Origin: Cryptosporangium phraense
Lineage (GTDB): Bacteria > Actinomycetota > Actinomycetes > Mycobacteriales > Cryptosporangiaceae
Reading direction: 5' to 3'
DNA length: 64,000 bases
Assembly: GCF_006912135.1 (NCBI RefSeq)
Contig: NZ_VIRS01000007.1
Coordinates: 224,207 to 288,206 of the forward strand
The notes beneath the pieces were generated by a model that saw nothing but the letters and a program-made list of their open reading frames with translations, was not told the DNA's origin and made no database searches. Below, piece by piece: positions 9,139 to 18,535 of the stretch (its first letter is position 1; the number at the start of each line of letters is the position of its first letter). Position numbers and translations under genes: made by a program.

Positions 9139-9770
9139 TCCGGGTCCTGGTGGTCGACGACGAGCCGATGGTCTGCGCGCACCTGCGGACGATCCTCGAC
9201 TCGGCGCCGGATCTCGAGGTCGTCGACCAGGCGCACGACGGCGCGGCCGCGGTCGAGGCGGTCATCCGGCACCGGCCCGACGTCGTCCTGATGGACCTGC
9301 GGATGCCCGGGGTCGACGGCCTGGTCGCGATCGAGCGGCTCGGGCGCCTGTCGTCGCCGCCGGTGATCGTCGTCCTGACGACGTTCGACGCCGACCACTA
9401 CGTGACCAGGGCCCTGCGCGCCGGCGCGGCCGGGTTCCTGGTCAAGTCGACGCCGCCGGAGGACCTGATCGGGCTGGTCCGCGTGGCCGCCGACGGTCAC
9501 ACCGTGCTCTCGCCGGTGGCGACCCGGCGGCTGCTCGACGGGGCCGGGGAGCGCGAGCGCGCCCGGGCGGTCGTCGACGGGCTCACCGAGCGGGAGACGC
9601 AGGTGCTGGCGTGCCTCGGCAGCGGGATGTCGAACGCGCAGATCGGTGCGCGGCTGTTTCTGGCCGAGGCCACGGTGAAGGGGTACGTGTCCCGCCTGAT
9701 GCTCAAGCTGGCCTGCGCCAACCGCACCCAGGCCGGCCTACTGGCCCAGCAGCTGGATTTACGACCGTAG
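9135..9770 (+). CDS. NarL/LuxR-family response regulator
   Basis: A 211-residue regulator. The receiver domain starts VIRVLVVDDEP with phospho-acceptor D54 (VVLMDLRMPG) and the conserved Lys in FLVKSTPPEDL. The C-terminal LuxR helix-turn-helix is at about residues 145-203 (LTERETQVLACLGSGMSN, TVKGYVSRLMLKL). The GTG start overlaps the kinase stop (GTGA), so this is a coupled two-component pair. The 3' end overlaps the convergent lhr gene by 12 bp. Confidence 0.93.
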   Translation: MIRVLVVDDEPMVCAHLRTILDSAPDLEVVDQAHDGAAAVEAVIRHRPDVVLMDLRMPGVDGLVAIERLGRLSSPPVIVVLTTFDADHYVTRALRAGAAGFLVKSTPPEDLIGLVRVAADGHTVLSPVATRRLLDGAGERERARAVVDGLTERETQVLACLGSGMSNAQIGARLFLAEATVKGYVSRLMLKLACANRTQAGLLAQQLDLRP

Positions 9771-12700
9771 TCGGAGTCCCCTCGGGGTTGGGCGGAAGCC
9801 GGCGGCTTCCAAGGCGTCGGCCAGGGGGCTGCCGCCGACGTGGGTGCCGTCGGCGCGTTCGACGGCCAGGCTGCCGAGCCACCCGGCCCGGACGGCGTCG
9901 CCGAGCGCACCGGCGGCCAGCGCCAGCACGGCCGGATCGTCGCCGTAGGAGAGCAGGGTCTTGCCGCCCCGCTCGACGTAGAGCGTGAGCGCGCCGTCCA
10001 CGAGCACGACCACCGCCCCGGCCTTCCGCCCGGCCTGATGCCCCCGTCCGCGCCCCCGGCCCTCGCCGCCCGGCCGCGCGCCTTCCGCGCCGGGGCCCGC
10101 AGTCACGCCGCTCCGAGCGGCCGCGCTGCCACTCCCAGGCTCGTCGCGGCCGGGCGCCAGGTCCGCGCTAGCGCCATCGGCCGAGGTGCCTCGGCCGGGC
10201 CACGGCAGGGCCGCGCCGTACGGGTTGGCCGGGTCGGTCGCGGCCAGCACCACGGCCTGCGGCGCCCGCTCGTCCGCCTCCAGCTCACTCGCCGTCGACC
10301 GGAGACGCTCCACCGCCCCGGGCTCGGCGAACTGCGCCCCACCCAGCCCCTCGACGAAGTACCCGCGCCGGACCCGGCCGGTGTCCTCGGCCGCTCCGAG
10401 CACCCGGTACAGCGCCCCGAACCCACCGGTCAGCCGCTCCGGCCCCACCGTGCCGCGCACCACGACCCCGTACCGGTCGAGCATCACCTCGGCCGCCGCG
10501 TGCGTCCGCCGGGTCGTGTCGAGCTCGAGCTCCGGCACCAGCGACCACCGCCCGGCCATCGTCGGCGGTCCGGTGCGGCTCGGCATCGTCGGCCGCGCCG
10601 GACGGGCCGCGCCACCGGTCAGCCCACCCAGGCTGCCGCGCGTCGGACGGCGGAACCGGCTCGCCGGAGCGGCCCGGCGGACCGGATGGCGGGTCTTCCC
10701 GCCGTTCTGCAGGGCCCGCAGCGGCGCCAGCGTGTCGTTCGTGACGACGCCGGCCCACACGAGGTCCCACACCGCCGCCGCCAGATCGGCGTCGTCGGTC
10801 GTGCCGGCGACCGCCCCGACCGCGTCCGACAGGTTGCGGAAGAACAGCGCCCGGCCGCCGTCGAGCGCACCGATCACCGCCTCGTGCAGCGGCGTCGCGC
10901 TGTACTCGGCGGGCGGTGCCAGCAGCAGCGGAGCGGCGTCGGCGTAGGCCAATGTCACCCACCCGTCGTTGCCGGGCAGCGACCCGGCCCCGCTCCACAC
11001 CACCTCGCCGGCCGCGCACAGCTCGTCGAGCAGCGCGGGGGAGTAGTTCGGCACCCGGGACGCCATGATCAGCTGCTCCAGCGCCGACGCCGGCACCGCG
11101 AGCCCCTGCAACTGCTCGACCGCGCGCAGCACCGCGTCGGCCGCCCCGAGCCGCGGGCTCGCCGAGCCGCCCGCGCCCCGCCCGCCGGACCCGCGCCCGG
11201 CCGGAGCCGGGCGGGCCGCGCTCACCTGCTGCCAGCGGGCCAGGAACGTCGCGTAGGCCTCCGGCCCGACCGGCTCGACCTCCTTGCGCAGCGCGGCCAG
11301 CGACCGCCGGCGCAGCGTCCGCAGCACCTCGGCGTCGCACCACTCGGTGCCGGCGCCGTCCGGCCGGAACTCGCCCGACGTCACCCGCCTGCTCGCGGCC
11401 AGACGTTGCAGCGCGCCCTGCACGACCGCGACGCCCAGCCCGAACCGCTCGGCGCACTCGGCCGCCCGGAACGGGCCGTGTGTGCGCGCGTACCGGCTGA
11501 CCAGGTCGCCGAGCGGGTCACGCACCGGCTCGGTGAACGCCTCCGGCACCCCGACCGGCAACGCGACGCCGAGCGCGTCACGCACCCGGCCGGCGTCCTC
11601 GATCGCCAGCCAGCGCTCCTCGCCGGCGATCCGCACCCGGATCACCCGCCGGGCCGCCTCCAGCTCGGTGAGCCACTCGGCGGTGCTGCCTCGCCGCTGC
11701 GCTTCCGCCGTGGTGAGCCCGCCGAGCACACGGAGCAGGTCGGCGGTCGAGTCGACGTCGTACGCCTTGCGCTCGTCGGTCAGCCGCTGCAACTGCTGCT
11801 CGGTCTCGGTGATGACCGCCGGATCGAGCAGCTCGCGCAGCTCGGCCCGCCCGAGCAGCTCCGAGAGCAGGGACGAGTCGAGCGCGAGCGCCTGGGCCCG
11901 GCGCTCGGCCAGCGGAGCGTCCCCCTCGTAGAGGAAGGCCCCGACGTACCCGAACAGCAGCGACCGCGCGAACGGAGACGGCGCGGGGGTCTCGACCTCG
12001 ACCACCCGCAGCGCGCGCGACTGCAGGTCGCGGGCGAGCCCGACGAGACCGGGGACGTCGAAGACGTCCTGCAGACACTCCCGCATCGTCTCCAGCACGA
12101 TCGGGAACGACCCGAATTCCGACGCCACCCCGAGCAGCTGAGCGGCCCGCTGGCGCTGCTGCCACAGCGGGGTCCGCCGCCCGGGGTTCCGGCGGGGAAG
12201 CAGCAGCGCGCGCGCCGCGCACTCCCGGAACCGGGCCGCGAACAGCGCGGACCCGCCGACCTCGTCGGTGACCAGCGGCTCGATCTCGTCCGGCTCGAAC
12301 AGCGCGAGGTCGGCGGTCGGCGTGGCCAGGTCGCCGGTGACGTCGGGCAGCCGCAGCACGATGCCGTCGTCGGAGTGCAGTGCCTGGACGTCGAGGCCGG
12401 TGCGCTCACGCAGCCGGGCCGCGATCGCCAGCGCCCACGGCCCGTTGACCGGCGTCCCGAACAGAGAGTGGACGACGACCCGCCAGTCGCCGAGCTCGTC
12501 GCGGAACCGCTCGACGAGGATCGTCCGGTCGTCGGGGAGCCGCCCGGTGGCCTCCCGCTGCTCGTTCAGGTAGGCGAAGAGGTTCGTGGACGCGCGCTCG
12601 TCGAGGCCGGCCGCCGCCGCGCGGGCCTTCGCGGCCACGTCGTCCAGGCTGGACAGCTCGCGGAGGAACCCGCCGATCGCCCGGCCCAGCTCGACCGGCC

Positions 12701-14849
12701 GGCCGGCCGTGTCGCCCTTCCAGAACGGCATGCGGGCCGGCTGCCCCGGCGCCGGGGTGACCAGCACCCGGTCGTGCGTGATCTCCTCGATCCGCCAGGA
12801 GGTCGACCCGAGCAGGAACACGTCGCCGACCCGCGACTCGTAGACCATCTCCTCGTCGAGCTCGCCGACCCGGCGCCCCGGCTCCCCGGGCTGCCCGACG
12901 ATGAAGACGCCGAACAGCCCGCGGTCGGGGATCGTGCCCCCACTGGTGACGACCAGCCGGTGCGCGCCGGGGCGCGCGGTGAGCACGCCGGTCACGCGGT
13001 CCCACACCAACCGCGGCCGCAGCTCGGCGAAGTCGTCGGACGGGTATCGACCGGCCAGCATGTCGAGCACCGACTCCAGAGCGGAGTCGGGCAGCTCGGC
13101 GTAGGGTGCCGCCCGCCGCACGACCGCGACCAGGTCCGTGACCGTCCACGGCTCCATCGAGACCATCGCCACGACCTGCTGAGCCAGCACGTCGAGCGGG
13201 TTGCGCGGATAGCGCATCGCCTCGATGCTCCCGGCGGCCATGCGCTCGGCGACGACCGCGCACGACACGAGGTCGCCCCGATGCTTCGGGAACACGACCC
13301 CGCGCGATGCCGCCCCGACCTGGTGCCCGGCCCGCCCGATGCGCTGCAGCCCGGACGCCACCGACGGCGGCGCCTCGACCTGCACGACGAGGTCCACCGC
13401 GCCCATGTCGATGCCCAGCTCGAGGCTCGAGGTGGCGACGACCGCGGGCAGGCGCCCCGCCTTGAGGTCTTCCTCGATGTCCCGACGCTCTTCCCGCGAC
13501 ACCGACCCGTGGTGCGCCCGAGCCACGACCGGCGGCGCCCCGGCTGCCGCCCCGGCCTGAGCCATCACCTCAGCCGGCACCCGAGCAGAACGCCCCCCAC
13601 CACTGTCGCGAGGCCACCCACCAGCCCCAACCCCGGCAACACCCGAAGAACCCCCACCACCGTCCGCCGACCACCCACCAGACCGAGCCCCGGCAACCCC
13701 CGAAGAACCCCCACCAACCTCGTCCGACCACCCACCAGACCCGACCCCGGCAACACCCGAAGAAGCCCCACCAACCTCTCCCGCTCCGCCCCCGGCCCCC
13801 AGGCCAGGCCCCCCGGCCCGCCCGGCCCCGCCCGGCCCCCCGGCCCCGGCCGCCCCGCCGGCTCTTCGGGACCCCTCTTCCACCCGCTCCTCAGCCAACT
13901 CGTTCAAATGCGCACACAACCGCTCCGCCAACCGCCGCGAGTTCGCAAAAACGATCGTCGACCGATGCGCCCGCACCAGATCCAGCACCCGCTCCTCGAC
14001 AGCCGGCCAGATCGAGTTCCGCCGAGGCGCCCCCAACGCATTCCCGTCCACCTCGCCGCTGGGCTCCCCCAACTGCGACATGTCGTCCACCGGAACCTCG
14101 ACCGTCAGCTCCACCTGCTTCGCGGCCGGCGGCTGCACGATCGTCACCGGCCGCGCCCCACCCAGGAACCGCGCGACCTCCTCGACCGGCCGCACGGTCG
14201 CCGACAACCCGACCCGCTGAGCCGGCGTCTCGAGCAACTCGTCGAGCCGCTCGAGACACAGCGCCAGGTGCGCACCGCGCTTGGTGCCGCACACCGCGTG
14301 CACCTCGTCGATGATCACGGTCTCGACGCCCTTCAGCGCCTCCCGGGCCTGCGACGTGAGCAGCAGGAACAGCGACTCGGGCGTCGTGATCAGAATGTCG
14401 GACGGAGCCCGCGTGAACGCCCGCCTATCGACCGCCGGGGTATCGCCGCTGCGCATCGCGACCGTGATGTCGGGCGGAGTCTGCCCGAGCCGCTGGGCCG
14501 CCTGCCGGATGCCCGCCAGCGGGGCCCGCAGGTTCCGTTCCACGTCCGCCGCCAGAGCCTTGAGCGGACTGACGTACAGCACCCGGCAACGGCGGGAGGC
14601 GTCGTCGGGCGGACCCTCGGAGCTCAGCCGATCGAGCGCGGAGAGGAACGCGGCGAGCGTCTTACCGGAGCCGGTCGGCGCCACCACCAGCACGTCTTCG
14701 CGCCGGCCGATGGCCGACCACGCGCCGAGCTGCGCCGCGGTCGCGTCCGCGAACGCGGACCGGAACCACGCACGGGCCGGCTCGCCGAACGCTTCGACCG
14801 GGTCGGGCCCCGGGAAGGCCCACCGTGATTCGTCATTCACGTCCACCAT
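9759..14849 (-). CDS. lhr: Lhr family ATP-dependent DNA helicase
   Basis: A 1,696-residue helicase. Motif I is APTGSGKT (residues 57-64), motif II is IIDEVHAV, motif III is LSATVRPV, and a motif VI-like QRIGRAGHQVG is present. A winged-helix and Lhr-core region plus the large C-terminal domain follow, as in full-length actinobacterial Lhr (usually ~1,510-1,550 residues). Lhr translocates 3'-5' on ssDNA and is induced by DNA damage in mycobacteria. The extra length is mostly a Gly-rich low-complexity insert at about residues 345-425, between LAERLCAHLNEL and ARAHHGSVSREERR, encoded by a 57-bp tandem repeat. A second Gly/Arg-rich insert lies near AGRGSGGRGAGGSA and a third near the C-terminus. 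The ATG at 14849 was chosen because family homology begins soon after. Confidence 0.93.
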   Translation of the reverse strand: MVDVNDESRWAFPGPDPVEAFGEPARAWFRSAFADATAAQLGAWSAIGRREDVLVVAPTGSGKTLAAFLSALDRLSSEGPPDDASRRCRVLYVSPLKALAADVERNLRAPLAGIRQAAQRLGQTPPDITVAMRSGDTPAVDRRAFTRAPSDILITTPESLFLLLTSQAREALKGVETVIIDEVHAVCGTKRGAHLALCLERLDELLETPAQRVGLSATVRPVEEVARFLGGARPVTIVQPPAAKQVELTVEVPVDDMSQLGEPSGEVDGNALGAPRRNSIWPAVEERVLDLVRAHRSTIVFANSRRLAERLCAHLNELAEERVEEGSRRAGGAAGAGGPGGAGRAGGPGLGAGGGAGEVGGASSGVAGVGSGGWSDEVGGGSSGVAGARSGGWSADGGGGSSGVAGVGAGGWPRDSGGGRSARVPAEVMAQAGAAAGAPPVVARAHHGSVSREERRDIEEDLKAGRLPAVVATSSLELGIDMGAVDLVVQVEAPPSVASGLQRIGRAGHQVGAASRGVVFPKHRGDLVSCAVVAERMAAGSIEAMRYPRNPLDVLAQQVVAMVSMEPWTVTDLVAVVRRAAPYAELPDSALESVLDMLAGRYPSDDFAELRPRLVWDRVTGVLTARPGAHRLVVTSGGTIPDRGLFGVFIVGQPGEPGRRVGELDEEMVYESRVGDVFLLGSTSWRIEEITHDRVLVTPAPGQPARMPFWKGDTAGRPVELGRAIGGFLRELSSLDDVAAKARAAAAGLDERASTNLFAYLNEQREATGRLPDDRTILVERFRDELGDWRVVVHSLFGTPVNGPWALAIAARLRERTGLDVQALHSDDGIVLRLPDVTGDLATPTADLALFEPDEIEPLVTDEVGGSALFAARFRECAARALLLPRRNPGRRTPLWQQRQRAAQLLGVASEFGSFPIVLETMRECLQDVFDVPGLVGLARDLQSRALRVVEVETPAPSPFARSLLFGYVGAFLYEGDAPLAERRAQALALDSSLLSELLGRAELRELLDPAVITETEQQLQRLTDERKAYDVDSTADLLRVLGGLTTAEAQRRGSTAEWLTELEAARRVIRVRIAGEERWLAIEDAGRVRDALGVALPVGVPEAFTEPVRDPLGDLVSRYARTHGPFRAAECAERFGLGVAVVQGALQRLAASRRVTSGEFRPDGAGTEWCDAEVLRTLRRRSLAALRKEVEPVGPEAYATFLARWQQVSAARPAPAGRGSGGRGAGGSASPRLGAADAVLRAVEQLQGLAVPASALEQLIMASRVPNYSPALLDELCAAGEVVWSGAGSLPGNDGWVTLAYADAAPLLLAPPAEYSATPLHEAVIGALDGGRALFFRNLSDAVGAVAGTTDDADLAAAVWDLVWAGVVTNDTLAPLRALQNGGKTRHPVRRAAPASRFRRPTRGSLGGLTGGAARPARPTMPSRTGPPTMAGRWSLVPELELDTTRRTHAAAEVMLDRYGVVVRGTVGPERLTGGFGALYRVLGAAEDTGRVRRGYFVEGLGGAQFAEPGAVERLRSTASELEADERAPQAVVLAATDPANPYGAALPWPGRGTSADGASADLAPGRDEPGSGSAAARSGVTAGPGAEGARPGGEGRGRGRGHQAGRKAGAVVVLVDGALTLYVERGGKTLLSYGDDPAVLALAAGALGDAVRAGWLGSLAVERADGTHVGGSPLADALEAAGFRPTPRGLRLRS
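13590..13780. repeat. 57-bp tandem repeat inside lhr
   Basis: The 10-mer CCCCGGCAAC recurs at 13631, 13688 and 13745, exactly 57 bp apart, with surrounding bases largely matching and a degenerate partial copy on the 5' side. In lhr each unit encodes ~19 residues of the form GGxSSGVAGxGxGGW. The period is a multiple of three, so copy-number change keeps the frame. Confidence 0.85.
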
Positions 14850-15520
14850 CGTGCCTCGCCCCTCCGACAAAACCGGGGGACCGAAACGGACCAAGATCCA
14901 CCCTGAGGTCGACGCACACGAGTTCAACTCACCGTTACGGTCTTAACACGCTGAGCGTTCGAACGGCGGGGGGTCGGTCGGACGGCAGCGTGCAAACCGG
15001 GCGAAAGGGCGGTGCGGAGTGTTATCCACCGCGGCAGCAGAGACAGGCGCGCGAACGCCGTGGCGCGACTGACTCGCTGAACGCGTGCACTGCGTCGGAC
15101 CCACCTCCGACACGGACACACTGCCGAACCCGAACAGCCCGGGTACACGGCACGAGGAAACCACCGCGGGGACGCGGTGATCGGTCGGCAACTGCTGACG
15201 GTGCAAAGCCGCCCTGTTACAGGGCCGCGCGGTGAGATCGGTGAGCTGGTCGGATGGGGGTCCGGCTAGTACGACGGCGCTGATCGGACCGGGGGCACCG
15301 CACCGGCGGTTCCGTCATCCAGCGGAGAGGGGACGCGGGAGGACCGGAACGTCGGGCTCTGCCGCCTTCGGGCGCCAGGGGTCAGCGGGAAGCACGGCCG
15401 TCCAGCGGCTGGGCGGCGGAATCGAGGGGGTTCCGTCGTCCAGCCGCGCCATCAAGGCATTTGCGGAGCAGCCGCCGGCTGGTGTGTGGGGCGCACGACC
15501 GACGGACAGGCGCTCGGCTG
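14850..15520. other. 671-bp intergenic region without a supported gene
   Basis: This stretch lies between the lhr start and the PPOX-GNAT terminator. I see no ORF with family resemblance, no tRNA fold and no riboswitch core. It contains a DnaA-box-like TTATCCACC at about 15021 and a 16-bp imperfect direct repeat beginning GGTTCCGTC near 15309 and 15428. The lhr promoter must lie at its left end. Confidence 0.5.
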
Positions 15521-15567
15521 AGGGCGGTAGTACCAGGGAAACTCCCGTCTCCCGGTACTACCGCCCT
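15521..15567 (-). terminator. Hairpin terminator overlapping the PPOX-GNAT stop codon
   Basis: Arms at 15521-15538 and 15551-15566 pair over 14 bp plus 3 bp with a single bulged A, around a 12-nt loop. The TAG stop of the minus-strand gene (15558-15560) lies inside the stem. There is no clear T-tract, which is common for actinobacterial hairpin terminators. Confidence 0.65.
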
Positions 15568-16802
15568 TGCCGTGCCAGGAGCCGCTCGCGGTTCGCGGGC
15601 CACTCGTCCCGGGTCATCCCGAACACGATCGTGTCGCGCCAGGTCCCGTCGCGCCGGCGCCGATCCCGCCGCAACGCTCCTTCCCGGGTCGCGCCGAGCC
15701 GCTCGATCGCGGCCTGCGACCGGAGATTGAGGTCGTCGGTGTGCCAGGTGACCCGCTCCGCGCCGAGAGTGCCGAACGCGTGGTCCAGCAACAGGATCTT
15801 CGACTCGGTGTTGACGCCCGTGCGCCACCAGGGCTTGCCCAGGAACGTGTAGCCGATCGCCAGCGACGGCCGCTCCGGCGCGATGTCGTAGAACGAGGTG
15901 CTGCCGATCGCCCGGCCGGTACGCACGTCGACCTGCGCGAACGGCACCCGCACCCCGCGCTGGGCGTCGGCCCGCGCGACCTCGACCAGCCGGGTCATCG
16001 CCTCCGCGGTCGACGGCACCGCGTGCGGGATGTGCTCGTGCACCTCGGCGTCGCCCGCGTTCGCGACCAGGTCGTCGACATGGTGCGGACCGAGCGGCTC
16101 GAGGCGGACGAGCGTCCCCGTGAGCGTGGGAGCGCGGAACCACGGCGTGCGCGGGCCGGACCCGCGGGCGTACGTCGTCAGATAAGAAGGCGTCGGCATC
16201 GCCGACAGGTCGGCGGAGGCGACCGGAGCGTCGGCGACGGTGCGCAACGGGAGGAACCCGGCCCAGTAGGGGAGGTCGACGTCCTCGGGTTCGTCTTCGA
16301 CCACCGCGCCCGGGACCAGCCGATCGCCGACCTTGGCCGACGCCTCGCTGAGCGGGATCGCGAGCACCGCGGTGGCGGCGAGCTCCTTCGGACTCGGCGG
16401 CCGGCAGTCGGCGGCCCGGCCGGGCGCGGTGTGGTCGAGCAACGCGTCGAGCACCGTGGTCTTCTCCGCGGGATCGGTGACCGGGCGGGCGAGGCCGTGG
16501 ACCACCACCGACCGGTAGTCGACCGAGTGGTTGAAGCCGGAGCGTGCGAACACCAGCCCATCGAGCAGCGTGACCGTGACGCAGACCGGCGTCGGGGCCT
16601 CCCGCAGCGGCCGGCTGCCGGTGGAACCGTGCACGTAGAGCGTGTCGCCGACCCGGACGTGCAGCGTCGGGATCACCCGCGGCGCGCCGTCGACGACCAG
16701 CCCCAGGTGGGCGACCAGCGCCTCGTCGAGGATCGCGTCGATCGTCGGACGGTCGTAGCGTGCGCGGTCGGCGTACCGGGTCGGAATGATCCTGCTCGTC
16801 AT
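15558..16802 (-). CDS. Fusion of PPOX-class flavin-binding domain and GNAT acetyltransferase
   Basis: A 414-residue two-domain protein. Residues ~1-215 resemble the pyridoxamine 5'-phosphate oxidase-like split-barrel family (ATYP-type IPTRYADRARYDRPTIDAIL, HLGLVVDGAPRVIPT, GFNHSVDYRSVVVHG). Residues ~230-405 form a RimJ/RimL-type GNAT domain (LTGTLVRLEPLGPHHVDDL, GSTSFYDIAPERPSLAIGYT, NLRSQAAIERLGATREGALR). The substrates are unknown. It is divergent from a MocR regulator with only 36 bp between starts, the arrangement in which MocR proteins usually control a neighbouring PPOX gene of vitamin B6 or amine metabolism. In most actinobacteria the two domains are separate genes, so the fusion is notable. 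Confidence 0.88.
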   Translation of the reverse strand: MTSRIIPTRYADRARYDRPTIDAILDEALVAHLGLVVDGAPRVIPTLHVRVGDTLYVHGSTGSRPLREAPTPVCVTVTLLDGLVFARSGFNHSVDYRSVVVHGLARPVTDPAEKTTVLDALLDHTAPGRAADCRPPSPKELAATAVLAIPLSEASAKVGDRLVPGAVVEDEPEDVDLPYWAGFLPLRTVADAPVASADLSAMPTPSYLTTYARGSGPRTPWFRAPTLTGTLVRLEPLGPHHVDDLVANAGDAEVHEHIPHAVPSTAEAMTRLVEVARADAQRGVRVPFAQVDVRTGRAIGSTSFYDIAPERPSLAIGYTFLGKPWWRTGVNTESKILLLDHAFGTLGAERVTWHTDDLNLRSQAAIERLGATREGALRRDRRRRDGTWRDTIVFGMTRDEWPANRERLLARQGR

Positions 16803-16838
16803 GCGCTCGCCTCTTCGTTCTGGTACATACTTTGTTTT
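16803..16838. promoter_or_regulatory. 36-bp divergent promoter/operator between PPOX-GNAT and mocR
   Basis: This very short AT-rich interval (TGGTACATACTTTGTTTT) must hold both promoters. On the plus strand TACTTT at 16828-16833 is a reasonable -10 for a start at about 16839-16840, which would make the mocR mRNA leaderless. The TGGTAC part is a candidate MocR operator half-site; this is inference. Confidence 0.55.
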
Positions 16839-18254
16839 GTGGCGTCACAATATCGGATCACCGGCTCCGGGGCCGTCGGGATTTCCGCGTCTGTGGAAAA
16901 CGGGATCCGGGAGGGTGCGCTGCCGCCCGGCGGCGTGCTGCCGCCGGTCCGGCAGCTGGCCGTCGACCTCGGGGTCTCCGCCACGACGGTGGCCGCGGCC
17001 TACGCTGACCTGCGCCGACGTGGCCTGGTGGAGACCGGCGGACGCCGCGGGACGCGGATCCGGCCGCGTCCGGCGACCGCTCCGCTCCGCTCCGGCTCGC
17101 TCGCCGTTCCGCCGGGCGCCCGCGATCTCTCGTCCGGCGAGCCGGACCTCTCGCTGCTCCCGCCCCTGGGCCCGGTTCTGTCGCGCCTCGACCTCCGTAC
17201 CACCGGTTATGCGGACGACGCGGTGCTGCCGTCCGTGCGTGCGCTGGCCGCGGAGCGGCTGGCGGCCGACGGGGTGCCGTCCGACGCGCTGACGCTCTGC
17301 TCCGGGGCGGCGGACGCGATCGAGCGGGTCCTGGCGACGCGGGTCCGGCCCGGTGACCGCGTGGCGGTGGAGTCGCCGGCCTGGGGAAACCTGCTGGATC
17401 TGCTGGCCGCCCTGGGAGTGGAGCCGGTGGGAGTGGCGGTCGACTCGTCCGGGCCGGTGCCTTCTTCTCTGTCGGCCGCGCTGGAGCGGGGGGTGAGCGC
17501 GCTGATCGTCACCAGCCGGGCGCACAACCCGACCGGGGCGTCGGTGAGCCCCGAGCGGGCGGCCGCCTTGCGTGCGGTGCTGGCCGGGCGGGACGTGCTG
17601 CTGATCGAGGACGACCACGCCGCCGAGCTGGCCGGGGTTCCGCTGGCGTCGCTCGCCGGGTCCGTCGGATCGTGGGCGGTGGTCCGCTCGGTGAGCAAGC
17701 CCTACGGGCCGGACCTGCGGTGTGCGCTGGTCGCCGGTGATCCGGTGACCGTCGCGCGGGTCGACGGGCGCCGCCGTCTCGGGCCGGGCTGGGTCAGCCG
17801 GCTGACCCAGCAGGTCGTGGCTGCCCTCTGGTCTTCGGACGACGTGGACGTCTGGGTGCAGCGGGCCGCGGGGGTCTACGACGCTCGGCGAGGCGCGCTG
17901 GTGGACGCGCTGTGGGGGGTGGGCGTGGAGGCGTGGGGGCGGACGGGGCTGAACGTGTGGGTGCCGGTGGTGGACGAGACGGCGGCGGTGGCGGCTCTGC
18001 GGGATGCGGGGATCGTGGTGATGCCGGGTTCTCGGTATCGGGTGCCGGGGGCGGGTTCGTCGGTGGAGGCGGCCGGGGTGGGGACGGCGGGGGTGGGGAC
18101 AGCGGGGGTGGCGCCGACGGGGGCGGCTGGGGTGGCGCCGACGGGGGCGGCGATCCGGGTGACGACCAGCACGTTGCCGGTGGAGGACGCGCCGGAGGTG
18201 GCCGTCGCCATCGCCGCGGCCGCCACCACTCGCCTGCCGGCGCCGCACGCCTGA
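16839..18254 (+). CDS. MocR-family PLP-dependent transcriptional regulator (GntR HTH + aminotransferase fold)
   Basis: A 471-residue regulator. The N-terminal GntR winged helix (ALPPGGVLPPVRQLAVDLGV, VAAAYADLRRRGLVETGG) is followed by a fold-type I aminotransferase-like domain. The PLP lysine is K287 in RSVSKPYGPDLR; SRAHNPTGASVS and LIEDDHAAEL match the substrate and cofactor loops. Such proteins sense PLP or amines and regulate PdxST or transporter genes. The GTG start begins VASQYRITG. There is a low-complexity Gly/Val/Ala insert encoded by short GC-rich repeats near 18075-18155, before the final strand. Confidence 0.9.
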   Translation: MASQYRITGSGAVGISASVENGIREGALPPGGVLPPVRQLAVDLGVSATTVAAAYADLRRRGLVETGGRRGTRIRPRPATAPLRSGSLAVPPGARDLSSGEPDLSLLPPLGPVLSRLDLRTTGYADDAVLPSVRALAAERLAADGVPSDALTLCSGAADAIERVLATRVRPGDRVAVESPAWGNLLDLLAALGVEPVGVAVDSSGPVPSSLSAALERGVSALIVTSRAHNPTGASVSPERAAALRAVLAGRDVLLIEDDHAAELAGVPLASLAGSVGSWAVVRSVSKPYGPDLRCALVAGDPVTVARVDGRRRLGPGWVSRLTQQVVAALWSSDDVDVWVQRAAGVYDARRGALVDALWGVGVEAWGRTGLNVWVPVVDETAAVAALRDAGIVVMPGSRYRVPGAGSSVEAAGVGTAGVGTAGVAPTGAAGVAPTGAAIRVTTSTLPVEDAPEVAVAIAAAATTRLPAPHA

Positions 18255-18306
18255 GCCTGTGCGCGAGCGGGGCGGGTGCGGCGGGGGAGCGGGTAGCCTG
18301 GCCGCC

Positions 18307-18501
18307 GTGCGGCTCACCGAATTCTGGCAGCGGATGGACAACGCCTTCGGGCGCGGCTACTCCCGGTCCATCGCGACCGACCAGGTCCTTTCGACGCTCG
18401 GCGGCCGAACCGTGGAGCAGGCGCTGGCCCAGGGAGAAGACGCCAAAGCGGTCTGGCGCGCGGTGCACGCCGCTTTCGAGCTCCCCGCTACTCAGCGTTG
18501 A
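18307..18501 (+). CDS. DUF3046 domain small protein
   Basis: A 64-residue protein beginning VRLTEFWQRMDNAFG, with SRSIATDQVLSTLGGRTVEQAL and VWRAVHAAFELP; this is the DUF3046 family that sits just upstream of recA across actinobacteria (Rv2738c in M. tuberculosis). No function is established. I chose the GTG at 18307 because homology starts there; an upstream ATG at 18259 would add a Gly-rich leader. Confidence 0.9.
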   Translation: MRLTEFWQRMDNAFGRGYSRSIATDQVLSTLGGRTVEQALAQGEDAKAVWRAVHAAFELPATQR

Positions 18502-18535
18502 TCTTCCCGACACGCCTGGGAGTAGTGTTGCGCGA

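Noticed and set aside
9840..14828. Very long plus-strand frame opposite lhr
   Set aside because: The minus strand encodes all helicase motifs in order; the opposite frame is open only because of GC-rich codon bias.
14950..14965. SOS box near GTTCGAAC upstream of lhr
   Set aside because: The half-sites are in the inverted order with no 4-bp spacer, so it does not match CGAAC-N4-GTTCG.
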